This document shows, piece after piece, positions 32,428-41,409 of a stretch of 46,129 nt of DNA (position 1 is its first letter; each line of letters opens with the position of its first letter). This stretch comes from Acidimicrobiia bacterium (GTDB lineage: Bacteria > Actinomycetota > Acidimicrobiia > IMCC26256 > JAMXLJ01), in the NCBI GenBank assembly GCA_024281095.1, contig JAMXLJ010000168.1:1-46129 (forward strand). The letters run 5' to 3'. The notes beneath the pieces are model-generated. The model saw only the letters and a list, made by a program, of their open reading frames with translations. It had not been told where the DNA came from and searched no databases. A program made the translations under genes and the position numbers.

Positions 32428-32580
32428 ATGTTGTTCGATGTCCTTGTCGCGCTCCTTATCACCGCGTTGGCGGTCGTCTTGGGGATCACCGTGCACCCGG
32501 TGCTGTTCTTCATCATCGTGCTGGCGATCATCTGGTTCGTCGCACGTTCGAGGTACGGCACACGCGCGCACGGCCTCTGA
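32428..32580 (+). CDS. Small membrane protein, 50 residues
   Basis: A short ORF with ATG at 32428 and a good ribosome site (GGGAGG, 5 bases upstream). The product has two hydrophobic stretches, LVALLITALAVVLGI and VLFFIIVLAIIWFVA, joined by THVHP-like turn TVHP, and ends in a basic tail (RSRYGTRAHGL). Small proteins of this type are found in actinobacterial stress regulons; that link is my inference from the SigB/SigF-like promoter. A strong hairpin follows the stop. Confidence 0.7.
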   Translation: MLFDVLVALLITALAVVLGITVHPVLFFIIVLAIIWFVARSRYGTRAHGL

Positions 32581-32603
32581 CCGCCGCAGTCACACGCAAA
32601 GCC

Positions 32604-32635
32604 CGAAGACGCGCGCCGCGAGGCGCGCGTCTTCG
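32604..32635 (+). terminator. Perfect 14-bp terminator hairpin
   Basis: CGAAGACGCGCGCC, loop GCGA and its perfect complement form a 14-bp stem, 23 bases after the stop of the small membrane protein. There is no T-tract, as is common in high-GC actinobacteria. It is the strongest hairpin I found in the window. Confidence 0.7.
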
Positions 32636-32729
32636 CGTCGAACCCCCTCCGCTTCTCGTGTCTCGGCGTGCGTATCGATACTCACGGCCGTTGGGTATCC
32701 GGACGCTTCCCAATTCGTCGAGCCTGTCG

Positions 32730-33044
32730 ATGATCGAGACCGACACAAAAGGCAACCGTCCTGAGGAATGGTGGAGGATGGCGCTCGCTTACCAGGCCGC
32801 TGAGCGCTCGGTCGGAGTCACGTCGCACATCCGGCGGCTGAACGGCGCGCCGCTCACGCCTCGCGAGAGCGCAGTCGCAGGACTCGTCGCGCGAGGTGCG
32901 ACGAACAAGGAGGCAGCGGCAGCGCTGTTCGTGAGCGCGAAGACCGTCGAGTTCCATTTGAGCAGCGTCTACCGGAAGCTAGGCGTGCGTTGCCGCTCGG
33001 AGCTCGCGTGGCTGGTCGCGACGGTCGAGCCTGGCACCAGTTGA
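32730..33044 (+). CDS. Stand-alone LuxR-type HTH regulator
   Basis: A 104-residue protein with a C-terminal LuxR/GerE helix-turn-helix (residues 42-97: LTPRESAVAGLVARGATNKE, then AAALFVSAKTVEFHLSSVYRKLGV) and a short non-conserved N-terminus with no receiver or ligand domain. The start is uncertain: ATG at 32730 lacks a ribosome site and ATG at 32778 lies too close to GGAGG. A perfect palindrome GTATCGATAC (32672-32681) stands upstream. It is 36 bases before the OleB-OleC gene and is a close paralogue of the LuxR protein at 37040, so it may control the lipid genes. Confidence 0.82.
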   Translation: MIETDTKGNRPEEWWRMALAYQAAERSVGVTSHIRRLNGAPLTPRESAVAGLVARGATNKEAAAALFVSAKTVEFHLSSVYRKLGVRCRSELAWLVATVEPGTS

Positions 33045-33080
33045 CGCCGAGCCCGCGTCAGCGGGCATGCGTTCGGGCCG

Positions 33081-35768
33081 GTGACGGTCCGCTTCTTCCG
33101 ACCAGAACAAGCTCGTGACATCGCGGTCATCGAGACGTACGATCCGCGCGTGTCCCGGCAGGGAATCGGGCTCAGACGGCTTGGTGACGCGGGCCCGGTT
33201 GGATCTCGCGCGTCCACCGCACCGGCGACGCGCCCGCCCGCTGATCTCCCAGGTCTCGAGCCGTCGTGGTCACGGTTGATCACGACGCCTGACCTCGACG
33301 GCGTCGGCCGGACGTTCCACGTGCTCGACAACGCCGTCTCGAACCCGCGCGTCACCTTGCTGTGCGTGCACGGCAACCCTACGTGGTCGTATCTGTGGCG
33401 GAAGGTCGTCGCGAAGGCCGACCCGGGAGTCCGGGTAATCGCGGTCGACCAGCTGGAGATGGGATTTTCCGAGCGCACGGGCGCAACTCGACGGTTGCGA
33501 CAACGCGTCGACGACCTCTGCGCGCTCACCACTGAAATGGGCCTCGACGGGCCTGTGATCACCGTCGGTCACGACTGGGGTGGTGCCATATCGCTCGGGT
33601 GGGCGGCGAGACATTCGGCACGACTCGAGGGTGTCGTGTTGACCAACACCGCGATCCACCAGCCCGAAGGTTCACCGGCGCCCGCGCTCATCCGCATGGC
33701 TCGTCTGCCCGGTGTGCTGCAGCTCGTGTGCGTCGCAACCCCGACGTTCATCGATTCCGCGCTCGCGCTCTCGCGACCGCGCATACCGCAGCCGGTTCGT
33801 GACGCGTTTCACGCGCCGTACCGATCCGCGGGCAGGCGCGCGGGCATCGGGGCGTTCGTCGAAGACATACCGCTGGATCCGGCCCATCCGAGCGCTGAGG
33901 CACTCGACGAGATTGTCGCGGGCGTCGAGAAGCTCAGGGACATTCCGGCCCTGCTGTTGTGGGGACCGTCCGATCCGGTGTTCTCCGATATCTACTTGCG
34001 CGATCTCGCGGGCCGCCTCCCGCGTGCCGACATTCATCGCTTCGTCGGGGCGAGCCACCTGGTTTGCGAGGACGCGGATGTTGCCGGCGCCATCCACGCA
34101 TGGGTCGGCCAGCTCCATGGTTCCCAGCCGCCTCCGGCCGCTCCGCCACCGCGACCTCCGGCGTGGGCCGGGCTCGAGCGGCGGGCCCGGGACAGCGACG
34201 TCGCGATGGTGGAGATGACGCCGCGCGGGCGGCAGCGATCGATCACCTTTGCGGACCTCGGTGCGGACGTGAAGCGGGTCGCGGCCGGCCTCGTCGAGGC
34301 CGGCGTCACGAAAGGTGACCGGGTCGCGTTGCTCGTCCCGCCGGGCGTGGATCTCGCCGTCTGCCTGTACGCGTGCTGGCGTACCGGTGCGGTCGTGGTC
34401 CTCGTGGACGCGGGTCTCGGGGCTCGAGGGATCAGTCGCGCGCTCAAGAGTGCGGCACCGAAGTACGTCATCGGTATCCCGCGCGCGTTGGTCGCGGCGC
34501 GGGCACTGCGGTGGCCCGGTGAGCGCGTCGCGGCCCTCCCGATGGACCGGCGGACCGCACGGGCGCTGGGCGTCTTCACGACGCTCGATGACGTGCGCCG
34601 AGCCGGAAGCATGGCGGCCCTGCCTCTCGAGCCGGACGACATGGACGACGCGGCGGTCGTCTTCACGTCCGGTGCCACCGGGCCGGCCAAGGGGGTGCTC
34701 TACCGCCATCACCAACTTCAGGCCCAACGCGACGTCCTCGCGCGTCTGTACGACATCTCGGACGCAGACCGGCTCGTGGCGGCGTTCGCGCCGTTCGCGC
34801 TCTATGGCCCTGCAATCGGCGTGCCGTCCGTCGTTCCCGCCATGAACATCACTGCACCGGGCACCCTCGAAGCCGTTGCACTTGCCGACGCGGCTGCGGC
34901 GATCGACGCAACGCTGGTGTTCGCGTCGCCGGCGGCGCTCGCGAATGTGGTCGCGACCTCCGGCGCCCTCACGCCGCCCCAACGCGCGGCACTGGCAAGG
35001 ATCCGGCTCCTCTTGTCGGCCGGAGCCCCGGTCTCGCGCTCGGTGCTCAGTGCCGCGAACGAGTTGATGCCGAACGCAGAGCCCCACACGCCCTATGGCA
35101 TGACGGAGGTGCTGCCGGTTACCGACGTCACGCTTGGCGAGATCGAAGACGCGGGTGATGGCAACGGCGTCTGTGTCGGCCGGCCCGTCTTTGGTGTGGC
35201 CGTCGCGGTGAGCCCGCTCGATGCCGTAGGACGGGCGACGGGTGAGCTGACGACCGTTGCGGGCGTGACGGGTGAGGTGTGCATCCAGGCCGCGCACATG
35301 AAGGAGTCCTACGACAACCTGTGGGTCACGCAGCATCGGACCACGCAGCCGCCGGGGTGGCATCGCAGCGGTGATGTCGGCCACTTCGACGCCGAAGGAC
35401 GCCTGTGGATCGAGGGCCGGCTGATCCATGTGGTGTCGACAGACATCGGGCCGGTGACGCCGGTCGGGATCGAGCGCGCGGTCGAGTCACTCCCGAGCGT
35501 GTGCCAAGCCGCCGTTGTCGGCGTGGGGCCGCCTGGCACGCAGCGAGTCGTCCTGGCGGTGGTCCCGAACGACGGGTGTGGGCGGCTGCATCTCGCGCCC
35601 GAGACGCTCGCCACGCAGGTGCGCGCCGTCACACATGTCGATGTCGCGGCCGTCCTCACGGTGCCCGCGTTGCCGGTCGACAAACGCCACAACTCGAAGG
35701 TTGATCGCACGCGAGTCGCGACATCAGCGGGCACGGTGCTCGCCGGTGGAAGAATTCGAAAGCTGTGA
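33081..35768 (+). CDS. oleBC: OleB-OleC fusion: beta-lactone decarboxylase and beta-lactone synthetase
   Basis: An 895-residue two-enzyme protein of bacterial long-chain olefin synthesis. Residues about 65-345 are an alpha/beta hydrolase of the haloalkane-dehalogenase type (OleB): HGNPTWS near 98, nucleophile D165 in GHDWGG, catalytic H326 in GASHLVCEDA. A Pro-rich linker (350-361) leads to an AMP-forming ligase domain (OleC) with P-loop FTSGATGPAKGV (528-539) and the PYGMTEVLPV motif. In the known pathway OleC turns a beta-hydroxy acid into a beta-lactone and OleB removes CO2 to give an alkene. The fusion is known in actinobacteria. GTG at 33081 adds about 60 non-conserved residues; GTG at 33150 is an alternative. 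It overlaps oleD by GTGA. Confidence 0.9.
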   Translation: MTVRFFRPEQARDIAVIETYDPRVSRQGIGLRRLGDAGPVGSRASTAPATRPPADLPGLEPSWSRLITTPDLDGVGRTFHVLDNAVSNPRVTLLCVHGNPTWSYLWRKVVAKADPGVRVIAVDQLEMGFSERTGATRRLRQRVDDLCALTTEMGLDGPVITVGHDWGGAISLGWAARHSARLEGVVLTNTAIHQPEGSPAPALIRMARLPGVLQLVCVATPTFIDSALALSRPRIPQPVRDAFHAPYRSAGRRAGIGAFVEDIPLDPAHPSAEALDEIVAGVEKLRDIPALLLWGPSDPVFSDIYLRDLAGRLPRADIHRFVGASHLVCEDADVAGAIHAWVGQLHGSQPPPAAPPPRPPAWAGLERRARDSDVAMVEMTPRGRQRSITFADLGADVKRVAAGLVEAGVTKGDRVALLVPPGVDLAVCLYACWRTGAVVVLVDAGLGARGISRALKSAAPKYVIGIPRALVAARALRWPGERVAALPMDRRTARALGVFTTLDDVRRAGSMAALPLEPDDMDDAAVVFTSGATGPAKGVLYRHHQLQAQRDVLARLYDISDADRLVAAFAPFALYGPAIGVPSVVPAMNITAPGTLEAVALADAAAAIDATLVFASPAALANVVATSGALTPPQRAALARIRLLLSAGAPVSRSVLSAANELMPNAEPHTPYGMTEVLPVTDVTLGEIEDAGDGNGVCVGRPVFGVAVAVSPLDAVGRATGELTTVAGVTGEVCIQAAHMKESYDNLWVTQHRTTQPPGWHRSGDVGHFDAEGRLWIEGRLIHVVSTDIGPVTPVGIERAVESLPSVCQAAVVGVGPPGTQRVVLAVVPNDGCGRLHLAPETLATQVRAVTHVDVAAVLTVPALPVDKRHNSKVDRTRVATSAGTVLAGGRIRKL

Positions 35769-36751
35769 AGGCCCTCGTCACGGGTGGCACCAGCCTCCTC
35801 GGGAGCACGACCGCCCGAAAACTGCGCGCCCGTGGCGACGACGTGACGGTGTTCCAACGCCGCCCGAGTGGCCTTGGCGCGCGCGAGGTGCTCGCGGATA
35901 TCGCCGACGCCGAGGCGGTGACACGCGCGGTCCAGGGCGCAGATGTCGTGATCCACGCCGCCGCGAAAGTGGAGATGGCCGGCCCCTGGCCTGCCTTCGA
36001 GCAGACGAACATCAAGGGAACGGTGAACCTGGTCCGGACCGCCCGCGACAGCGGCGTGCAGCGGTTCGTCTACGTGTCGTCGCCTTCGGTCGCTCACGCG
36101 GGGCGGTCCCTCGTAGGTCGGCCCGCCACACCGGCAAGTCCGGAGTCCGCCCGTGGTTCCTACGCGCGCAGCAAGGCCGCGGCCGAACGCCTCGCTCTCG
36201 CGGCGAACGAGTCCGGGTTCTCCGTGGTGGCCGTACGTCCGCATCTGGTTTGGGGTCCCGGCGACCAGCAGCTCGTCGGACGGATCATCACGCGCGCGCG
36301 CCAGGGTCGGCTCGCCATCATCGGGACGGGCACGGCTCTCGTCGACACGACATACGTGGACAACGCGGCTGACGCACTCGTAGCCGCAGCCGACCGCGCC
36401 CATGAGTTGGGCGGACGCGCCTTCGTCGTCTCGAACGGCGAGCCTCGTCCCGTTTCCGAGCTGTTGAACCGGATCGTCGTGGCCGCCGGGCTTCCCCCGA
36501 TACGCCTCCGCGTCCCCGCCGCAGTGGCCCGTGCCGCAGGAGCCGTATTCGAACAACTCTGGGATCGGCTGAACCGAGAGGATGAGCCGCCGATCACGAG
36601 GTTCCTTGCTGAACAGCTGTCAACCGCGCATTGGTTTGACCAACGCGAGACTCGACGGTTGCTGGCGTGGCGGCCCGCAGTCGGTCTCGATGAGGGTTTT
36701 TCGCGACTGGCCGAGTGGTTCCGAGCATCAAAACCAACCGGCTCTCTTTGA
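35765..36751 (+). CDS. oleD: OleD-like NAD(P)-dependent 2-alkyl-3-oxoalkanoate reductase
   Basis: A 328-residue extended SDR of the 3beta-HSD/epimerase type. N-terminal ALVTGGTSLLGS binds the cofactor, VIHAAAKVEMAG is the conserved second segment, and the catalytic Ser-Tyr-Lys lies in VSSPSV and YARSKAAAE. In the known pathway OleD reduces the beta-keto acid made by OleA to the beta-hydroxy acid used by OleC. Identity is supported by the GTGA overlap with oleBC. The C-terminal third ends with a helical, substrate-covering part. An upstream regulatory region and a LuxR gene follow. Confidence 0.88.
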   Translation: MKALVTGGTSLLGSTTARKLRARGDDVTVFQRRPSGLGAREVLADIADAEAVTRAVQGADVVIHAAAKVEMAGPWPAFEQTNIKGTVNLVRTARDSGVQRFVYVSSPSVAHAGRSLVGRPATPASPESARGSYARSKAAAERLALAANESGFSVVAVRPHLVWGPGDQQLVGRIITRARQGRLAIIGTGTALVDTTYVDNAADALVAAADRAHELGGRAFVVSNGEPRPVSELLNRIVVAAGLPPIRLRVPAAVARAAGAVFEQLWDRLNREDEPPITRFLAEQLSTAHWFDQRETRRLLAWRPAVGLDEGFSRLAEWFRASKPTGSL

Positions 36752-37039
36752 CGGGGCGCCGCTCGGAATCTGATCGAATTGTGCCGATACGCAAGCACGA
36801 CTTGTGGCCCACGAACCCGATGGATTGTTGTGCGGACCGGGCGTACAGTGGGCAGCGGCTGCCGCGGGAGGCTGGGAGTACCGCGGCACGGGAAGCTTCA
36901 GGAGCGGTGGTGGCGAGGAAGCTTCGGGGCAACTATTCCTGCGATCGAACCGCTGCGGTGGCGATCACGGGCGTTCGCTTTCCGATCCCCAGCGCGGCCC
37001 AAGAGCCGGACGCGACGTAGGACGCGGAAGGGGTGCCCG
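36752..37039. other. 288-base regulatory region: hairpin and paired GAAGCTTC sites
   Basis: No convincing gene. It contains a perfect 8-bp hairpin TGCCGCGG/CCGCGGCA (36860-36888, 13-base loop), which may end the oleBC-oleD transcript, and two identical palindromes GAAGCTTC at 36892-36899 and 36918-36925, 26 bases apart. The second operon half (LuxR, ABC, patatin) starts 115 bases later. I checked for a tRNA in the part that reads like tRNA-derived sequence (around 36960-36990) and found no cloverleaf. Confidence 0.5.
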
Positions 37040-37357
37040 ATGCAGGCAGGGGACATTGACGTTTTCGACGGTTTCGCGGCGCCGGCCATTCCGACCGTGA
37101 CTGGCGCAGCGTCGCTCACACCCCGCGAAGGAGTGATCGCCGAGCTCGTTGCTCGCGGAGCGACCAACAAGCAGGCTGCCCAGATACTGTCGGTGAGCCC
37201 GAAGACCGTCGAGTTCCACCTCAGCAAGGTCTTTCGGAAGCTCGGAGTGGCATCCCGCTCCCAGTTGGCGTGGCTCATCGCTCGCGCCCACCGCGACAGG
37301 TCCGACGGCAGCGTGGAATCGGCGCGGGCGAACATGTCGCACGGCGGAATGTCGTGA
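37040..37357 (+). CDS. Stand-alone LuxR-type HTH regulator
   Basis: A 105-residue protein with a LuxR/GerE HTH at residues 26-82 (LTPREGVIAELVARGATNKQ, then AAQILSVSPKTVEFHLSKVFRKLGV) and a short acidic N-terminus. It has no sensor domain. It shares most HTH residues with the protein at 32730, including LVARGATNK and KTVEFHLS, so the two are paralogues. ATG preceded by GGAAGGGG. Its stop overlaps the permease GTG (GTGA), so it is co-translated with the transporter and patatin genes. Confidence 0.88.
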   Translation: MQAGDIDVFDGFAAPAIPTVTGAASLTPREGVIAELVARGATNKQAAQILSVSPKTVEFHLSKVFRKLGVASRSQLAWLIARAHRDRSDGSVESARANMSHGGMS

Positions 37358-38403
37358 CACTTCTGAGCGCACTGCGAGACTTGCAGTGGCGGCGTCGCCG
37401 GGTTTTGATCGCTGCGATCGGGACTGCCCTCGTCTTCGCTCTCACGCTCGTGCTCTCCGGCGTGTCGCACGGATTCGACGTCGAGACCAGTCGCACGATG
37501 TCGAAGTTCCACGCCGATGGTTGGGTGATCAGCAGCGGAGCGTCAGGACCGTTCGTCGGCCAGTCGCCCCTGCTCGCCTCGAACATCGATGCAGTCCGCC
37601 GCCAACCAGGAGTTCACGAGGCAAACGGGTTCATTTTCTCGCGAAAGACCGTCGGCGTCGCGGCGGACAAGGAAGTGAACCTCTTTGGCGTGGGAAGCCG
37701 TGGTGTTGCAGTGCCCTCCGTGGACAATGGCCGGGGGCCGAGGAGAAGCGGCGAGGCGACGGTGAGCACCCGTCTCCACTACGGCATCGGCGACAAATTC
37801 TTCCTGTCGGGGCGCGAGTTCGTCGTCGTGGGGACCATCGGCAACTGGACGGCAGTAGCGGGTGTTCCCAACGTGTTCGTCGGCCTTGCCGACGCGCAGA
37901 AGATCGCGTTCGTCGGACAACCCATCGTCTCGGCGGTCGCAGTGAAGGGGACGCCCACGAACGTGCCCGCCGGCACGACGTTCATGTCGAACTCGGTGGC
38001 ACGTAAGGATCTCCTGCGATCGGTGAAGAACGCGCGGTCCGGCATCGACCTCGTGGGGCTCCTGCTCTGGGTCGTGGCCGCGACGATCATCGGATCGGTC
38101 ATCTACCTTTCCGCACTGGAGCGCGTCCACGACTTCGCCGTCTTCAAAGCGACCGGAACTTCCAGCGCGACGATTCTCGTCGACCTGATCATTCAGGCCG
38201 TGATCCTCGCTCTTCTCGCGGCGGCGATCGGCGCGGGCCTCGCAGTCTTGATCGGGCCCCGGTTTCCAATTCCCGTCGTGATACCGATGAGCGCGTTCGT
38301 GTTGTTGCCACTTCTCGCCATAGCCGTCGGCCTCGTGGCGAGCCTGGCCGGGCTGCGTCGCGCGATCACTGTCGATCCAGCCGTGGCGTTCACGACCGCG
38401 TGA
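37354..38403 (+). CDS. FtsX/MacB-like ABC transporter permease
   Basis: A 349-residue permease of the MacB/LolC type: one N-terminal helix (residues about 17-40), a large extracytoplasmic domain (40-235) and three C-terminal helices (about 236-262, 275-310, 318-345). The segment ALERVHDFAVFKATGTSSATI is the usual coupling region before the second helix. It begins with GTG overlapping the LuxR stop. The partner ATPase follows 22 bases after its stop. Such transporters move lipids or lipoproteins to or through the membrane, which suits a lipid-producing operon. No separate second permease is seen, so it may work as a homodimer. Confidence 0.88.
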   Translation: MTLLSALRDLQWRRRRVLIAAIGTALVFALTLVLSGVSHGFDVETSRTMSKFHADGWVISSGASGPFVGQSPLLASNIDAVRRQPGVHEANGFIFSRKTVGVAADKEVNLFGVGSRGVAVPSVDNGRGPRRSGEATVSTRLHYGIGDKFFLSGREFVVVGTIGNWTAVAGVPNVFVGLADAQKIAFVGQPIVSAVAVKGTPTNVPAGTTFMSNSVARKDLLRSVKNARSGIDLVGLLLWVVAATIIGSVIYLSALERVHDFAVFKATGTSSATILVDLIIQAVILALLAAAIGAGLAVLIGPRFPIPVVIPMSAFVLLPLLAIAVGLVASLAGLRRAITVDPAVAFTTA

Positions 38404-38425
38404 GGCTCCACCCACAGGAGAAGCG

Positions 38426-39475
38426 ATGGAACTGAGCATCCGCGACCTGACCATCGAGTATTCGAGCGGTGGCTACGTCGTGCGACCCGTCGACGGGCTC
38501 GATCTCACCGCGTCCACGGGCTCGCTCGTGTTGCTCCTCGGACCGAGCGGATGTGGCAAGACATCACTGCTGTCCTGCCTCGGGGGGATCCTGACGCCGA
38601 AGCACGGAAGCATCCGGTTCGGCGACGTCAACATTGCCGGGCTCAGTGGCCCGTCGCTCACAACCTTTCGTCGTCAGACCGTGGGGATCGTCTTCCAGGC
38701 GTTCAACCTCGTGCCGAGCATGACCGCGCTCGAGAACGTGATGGTGCCGCTCTGCAACGGAGGCATGCGGCGGCGGCTCGCGCGGAGTCGCGCCAACCAG
38801 CTCCTCTCCGACGTGGGGCTCGCAGATCGCACCAGCCACCGTCCCGGCGACATGTCCGGCGGCCAACAACAGCGCGTCGCGATCGCGCGCGCCCTGGCCT
38901 TCGACCCTCCGCTGTTGCTCGCCGACGAGCCGACGGCTCACCTCGACTACATCCAGGTGGAGGGTGTGCTGAAGCTGATACGGCAGCTCGCCGACGGTGA
39001 CCGCCTCGTCATCATCGCGACGCACGATCACCGGCTGCTGCCGATCGCGGACCGCGTGGTCGAGCTGGTTCCGGAAGTCGGCCACACCGCGCGGCCTCCT
39101 GAACGTGTACTCCTCGACACCGGCGATGTTCTGTTCCGGCAGGGCGATTGGGGCGACCTCGTCTACGTGATCGAAGACGGCGAGATGGAGATGGTGGCGG
39201 AGCTCGAGGGTGGCCGCGAGGAGGTCCGCAGCGTCCTGGGGCCGGGCGGATACTTCGGCGAGGTCGGTCCGGTGTTCGCTTTGCCCCGGTCCGCCACGGC
39301 GCGGGCAAGCCGGCCGAGCATCGTGCTCGGCTACACCACGCGTGAGTTCCGGGACCGTGTCGGGCCGATACCGGTGGAACGCGTCGGAACCGGTCTGCCC
39401 GAGGTCGTGCCGGCAGTGTCGGGTACTGCGCACAGACAGGCTGCGGTCGACACTGCGTCCTCCAGCGCGCCATGA
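38426..39475 (+). CDS. ABC transporter ATPase fused to a cyclic-nucleotide-binding domain
   Basis: A 349-residue fusion. Residues 1-220 are a MacB/LolD-type ATPase: Walker A GPSGCGKT (39-46), signature MSGGQQQRVAIARAL (143-157), Walker B LLLADEP (163-169) and H-loop ATHDH. Residues about 228-305 form a CRP-type cNMP-binding domain, with the phosphate-binding cassette FGEV...PRSATARA (G278-E279, R288). The last 45 residues are not conserved. The cNMP domain suggests that transport is gated by cAMP or a related nucleotide. The gene overlaps the patatin gene by ATGA. I know of no characterised transporter with this order. Confidence 0.88.
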   Translation: MELSIRDLTIEYSSGGYVVRPVDGLDLTASTGSLVLLLGPSGCGKTSLLSCLGGILTPKHGSIRFGDVNIAGLSGPSLTTFRRQTVGIVFQAFNLVPSMTALENVMVPLCNGGMRRRLARSRANQLLSDVGLADRTSHRPGDMSGGQQQRVAIARALAFDPPLLLADEPTAHLDYIQVEGVLKLIRQLADGDRLVIIATHDHRLLPIADRVVELVPEVGHTARPPERVLLDTGDVLFRQGDWGDLVYVIEDGEMEMVAELEGGREEVRSVLGPGGYFGEVGPVFALPRSATARASRPSIVLGYTTREFRDRVGPIPVERVGTGLPEVVPAVSGTAHRQAAVDTASSSAP

Positions 39476-41409
39476 GCGTCGAGGCCACGCTCGACCGGGC
39501 CGCGGTGCTTGCACGCGCGCCCCTGTTCGCGGATCGCGATCCGGCGGAGTTGCGGGCAGCCGCGGCGCGATGCACCGAGCGCGCATATCGCAAAGGCGAA
39601 GGAGTGTGGAGAGCCGGCGATCGCGGCGAAGAGCTCCTGATCGTCGAGAGCGGCGAGCTGGCCGTCTGGGGCACCGACGAGAGCGGCGCCGACGAGTTGC
39701 TCGCCCGCCTTGGTCCAGGCGAATGCGTGGGCGAGATGGCGTTGCTCGTCGACGACTGGCGCTGCGCGACGGTCACGTGCACCCGGTCGGCCCGCGTGCT
39801 GGCTTTGAACCAGACCGACTTTCGGCAAGTGGTCGCGAGTGATGCCGGCACGATGTCCCGGGTGTCGGAGATGCTGTCGCGTCGAGCCGCGTCGGCGGCA
39901 CGACGAGCCCCCATCCATCGACAGACCACCATCGTCACGGTCGTTGCCGAGCCCGGGATGAAGGGAGCCAGCCTCGTCGCCGCAGCAGTGGCTGCACTGC
40001 AGGCGGAGCGCTTGTCCGACACCGTGATGCTCGTGCGCCTCGGTGATGACGGGCCGTGTTGCAGCGAGGTGGAGGCTTCCGCCGTACACCCCACGACGCG
40101 CACCAACGCCGTCACCGTGATCGACGTGTCGGCAGAAGAGCCGCAGGGCGACGCCGTCGTCAGTGCACTGGACCGCTTCACCTCGACGTTGGTCGGCATG
40201 GCGCCCGTCGTGGTCGTCGATGTCCACGGTTCATCGATCGACGTCACAGGCGCGTCGATGTTCTCGGACGTGGTGATCGACATCGCCGCAGCCGCCGATG
40301 CTCCAGAGATGCCGACGCACGGCGACACCTCGGTGCTCAGGGTCGTCAACCTCTACAACGCCGGTTCGCACCCGTTCCCCGTCAACCAGTCTCAGCCTCT
40401 CGCATTGCCTATCGACGCTGCTCTGGACGGCGCGCCGGTGGAACGACAGATCGGTCACGTGCTCGAGGCGGGTAGCTCACCCGTCGGGATCGCGCTGCGC
40501 CGATTGGCGCACAAGACACTCGGGGTGAGCGTCGGCGTCGCGCTCGGCGGCGGGGCGGCATTGGGCATCGCACACATCGGTGTCCTGCAGGCTCTCGAAG
40601 ATGCGGGCATTCCCGTTGACATGGTCGCCGGCGCCAGCATGGGCTCGGTTATCGCCGTCGGCTATGCAGCCGGTCTGACGCCCGAGGTCATGCTCGACAT
40701 GGCCCGCCGTGTCGGCACCGTACGGACCACGCTGTCGGTCCTCGACCCCACGCTCGCCGGCACCGGCCTGCTCGCCGGGAAGCGGATGAGAAAGATCCTC
40801 GCGCCGCTGCTCCCCAGCCACGTCGACACGTTCGACGACCTCGTGCGTCCGTGCCGGGTGCTGGCGACCGACGTCGAGACAGGTGAGCGTGTCACCATCG
40901 GCGACGGCAGGCTCGAGCCCGCGGTGAGAGCGAGCTGTGCGATACCGGTGATCTTCACGCCGGTGCGACATCAGGGCCGTACGTTGATCGACGGCGCGTT
41001 CGTCGATCCGGTGCCGGCCGACGTCGTCGCGGAGATGGGTGCCGACGTGATCATCGGCGTGAACGTCGTCCCACCGCTCGAACGCGGCGCATCGAACCCT
41101 GTCTCACGAGCCTTCCATGGGATCAACCGGCTGAATCCGTTCTCGTATCTCTACGGCACGCAAGGCGCACCCAACCTCGTCGACGTCCTGATGAACACAT
41201 TGCAGATCGTCGAATACGAGCTCGGCACCTACAAATCGAGGAGTGCCGACGTCAGCCTCGCGGTCGACCTCGCAGGATTCACGTGGATCGAGTTCTACCG
41301 CGGGCCCGAGCTCGTCGCGCGCGGTCGTGAGGCGGGCGAGCGCGTGCTGCCGGAGGTTCGTCGCGTCATCGACCGGCGGATGGCGGCCTACGCTCGCACG
41401 CCTGCGTGA
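39472..41409 (+). CDS. cNMP-binding patatin-like phospholipase (NTE family)
   Basis: A 645-residue protein. Residues 15-125 are a cNMP-binding domain with an intact cassette (GECVGEMALL...WRCATV). Residues about 150-275 form a Rossmann-like segment without a P-loop. Residues 350-600 are a patatin lipase: GGGAALGIAHIGVL (the usual GGGxRG with Leu in place of Arg), nucleophile S389 in GASMGS, and the catalytic Asp D507 in DGAFVDPVP. It would hydrolyse acyl chains from phospholipids or lysolipids, under nucleotide control. It overlaps the ABC-cNMP gene by 4 bases and meets the convergent WS/DGAT gene with a 22-base overlap. Confidence 0.9.
   Translation: MSVEATLDRAAVLARAPLFADRDPAELRAAAARCTERAYRKGEGVWRAGDRGEELLIVESGELAVWGTDESGADELLARLGPGECVGEMALLVDDWRCATVTCTRSARVLALNQTDFRQVVASDAGTMSRVSEMLSRRAASAARRAPIHRQTTIVTVVAEPGMKGASLVAAAVAALQAERLSDTVMLVRLGDDGPCCSEVEASAVHPTTRTNAVTVIDVSAEEPQGDAVVSALDRFTSTLVGMAPVVVVDVHGSSIDVTGASMFSDVVIDIAAAADAPEMPTHGDTSVLRVVNLYNAGSHPFPVNQSQPLALPIDAALDGAPVERQIGHVLEAGSSPVGIALRRLAHKTLGVSVGVALGGGAALGIAHIGVLQALEDAGIPVDMVAGASMGSVIAVGYAAGLTPEVMLDMARRVGTVRTTLSVLDPTLAGTGLLAGKRMRKILAPLLPSHVDTFDDLVRPCRVLATDVETGERVTIGDGRLEPAVRASCAIPVIFTPVRHQGRTLIDGAFVDPVPADVVAEMGADVIIGVNVVPPLERGASNPVSRAFHGINRLNPFSYLYGTQGAPNLVDVLMNTLQIVEYELGTYKSRSADVSLAVDLAGFTWIEFYRGPELVARGREAGERVLPEVRRVIDRRMAAYARTPA

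Noticed and set aside
36715-37020. 101-codon ORF, and tRNA-like reading near 36960-36990
   Set aside because: The ORF has no motif or ribosome site; the local sequence lacks a T-arm consensus and no cloverleaf could be folded by eye.
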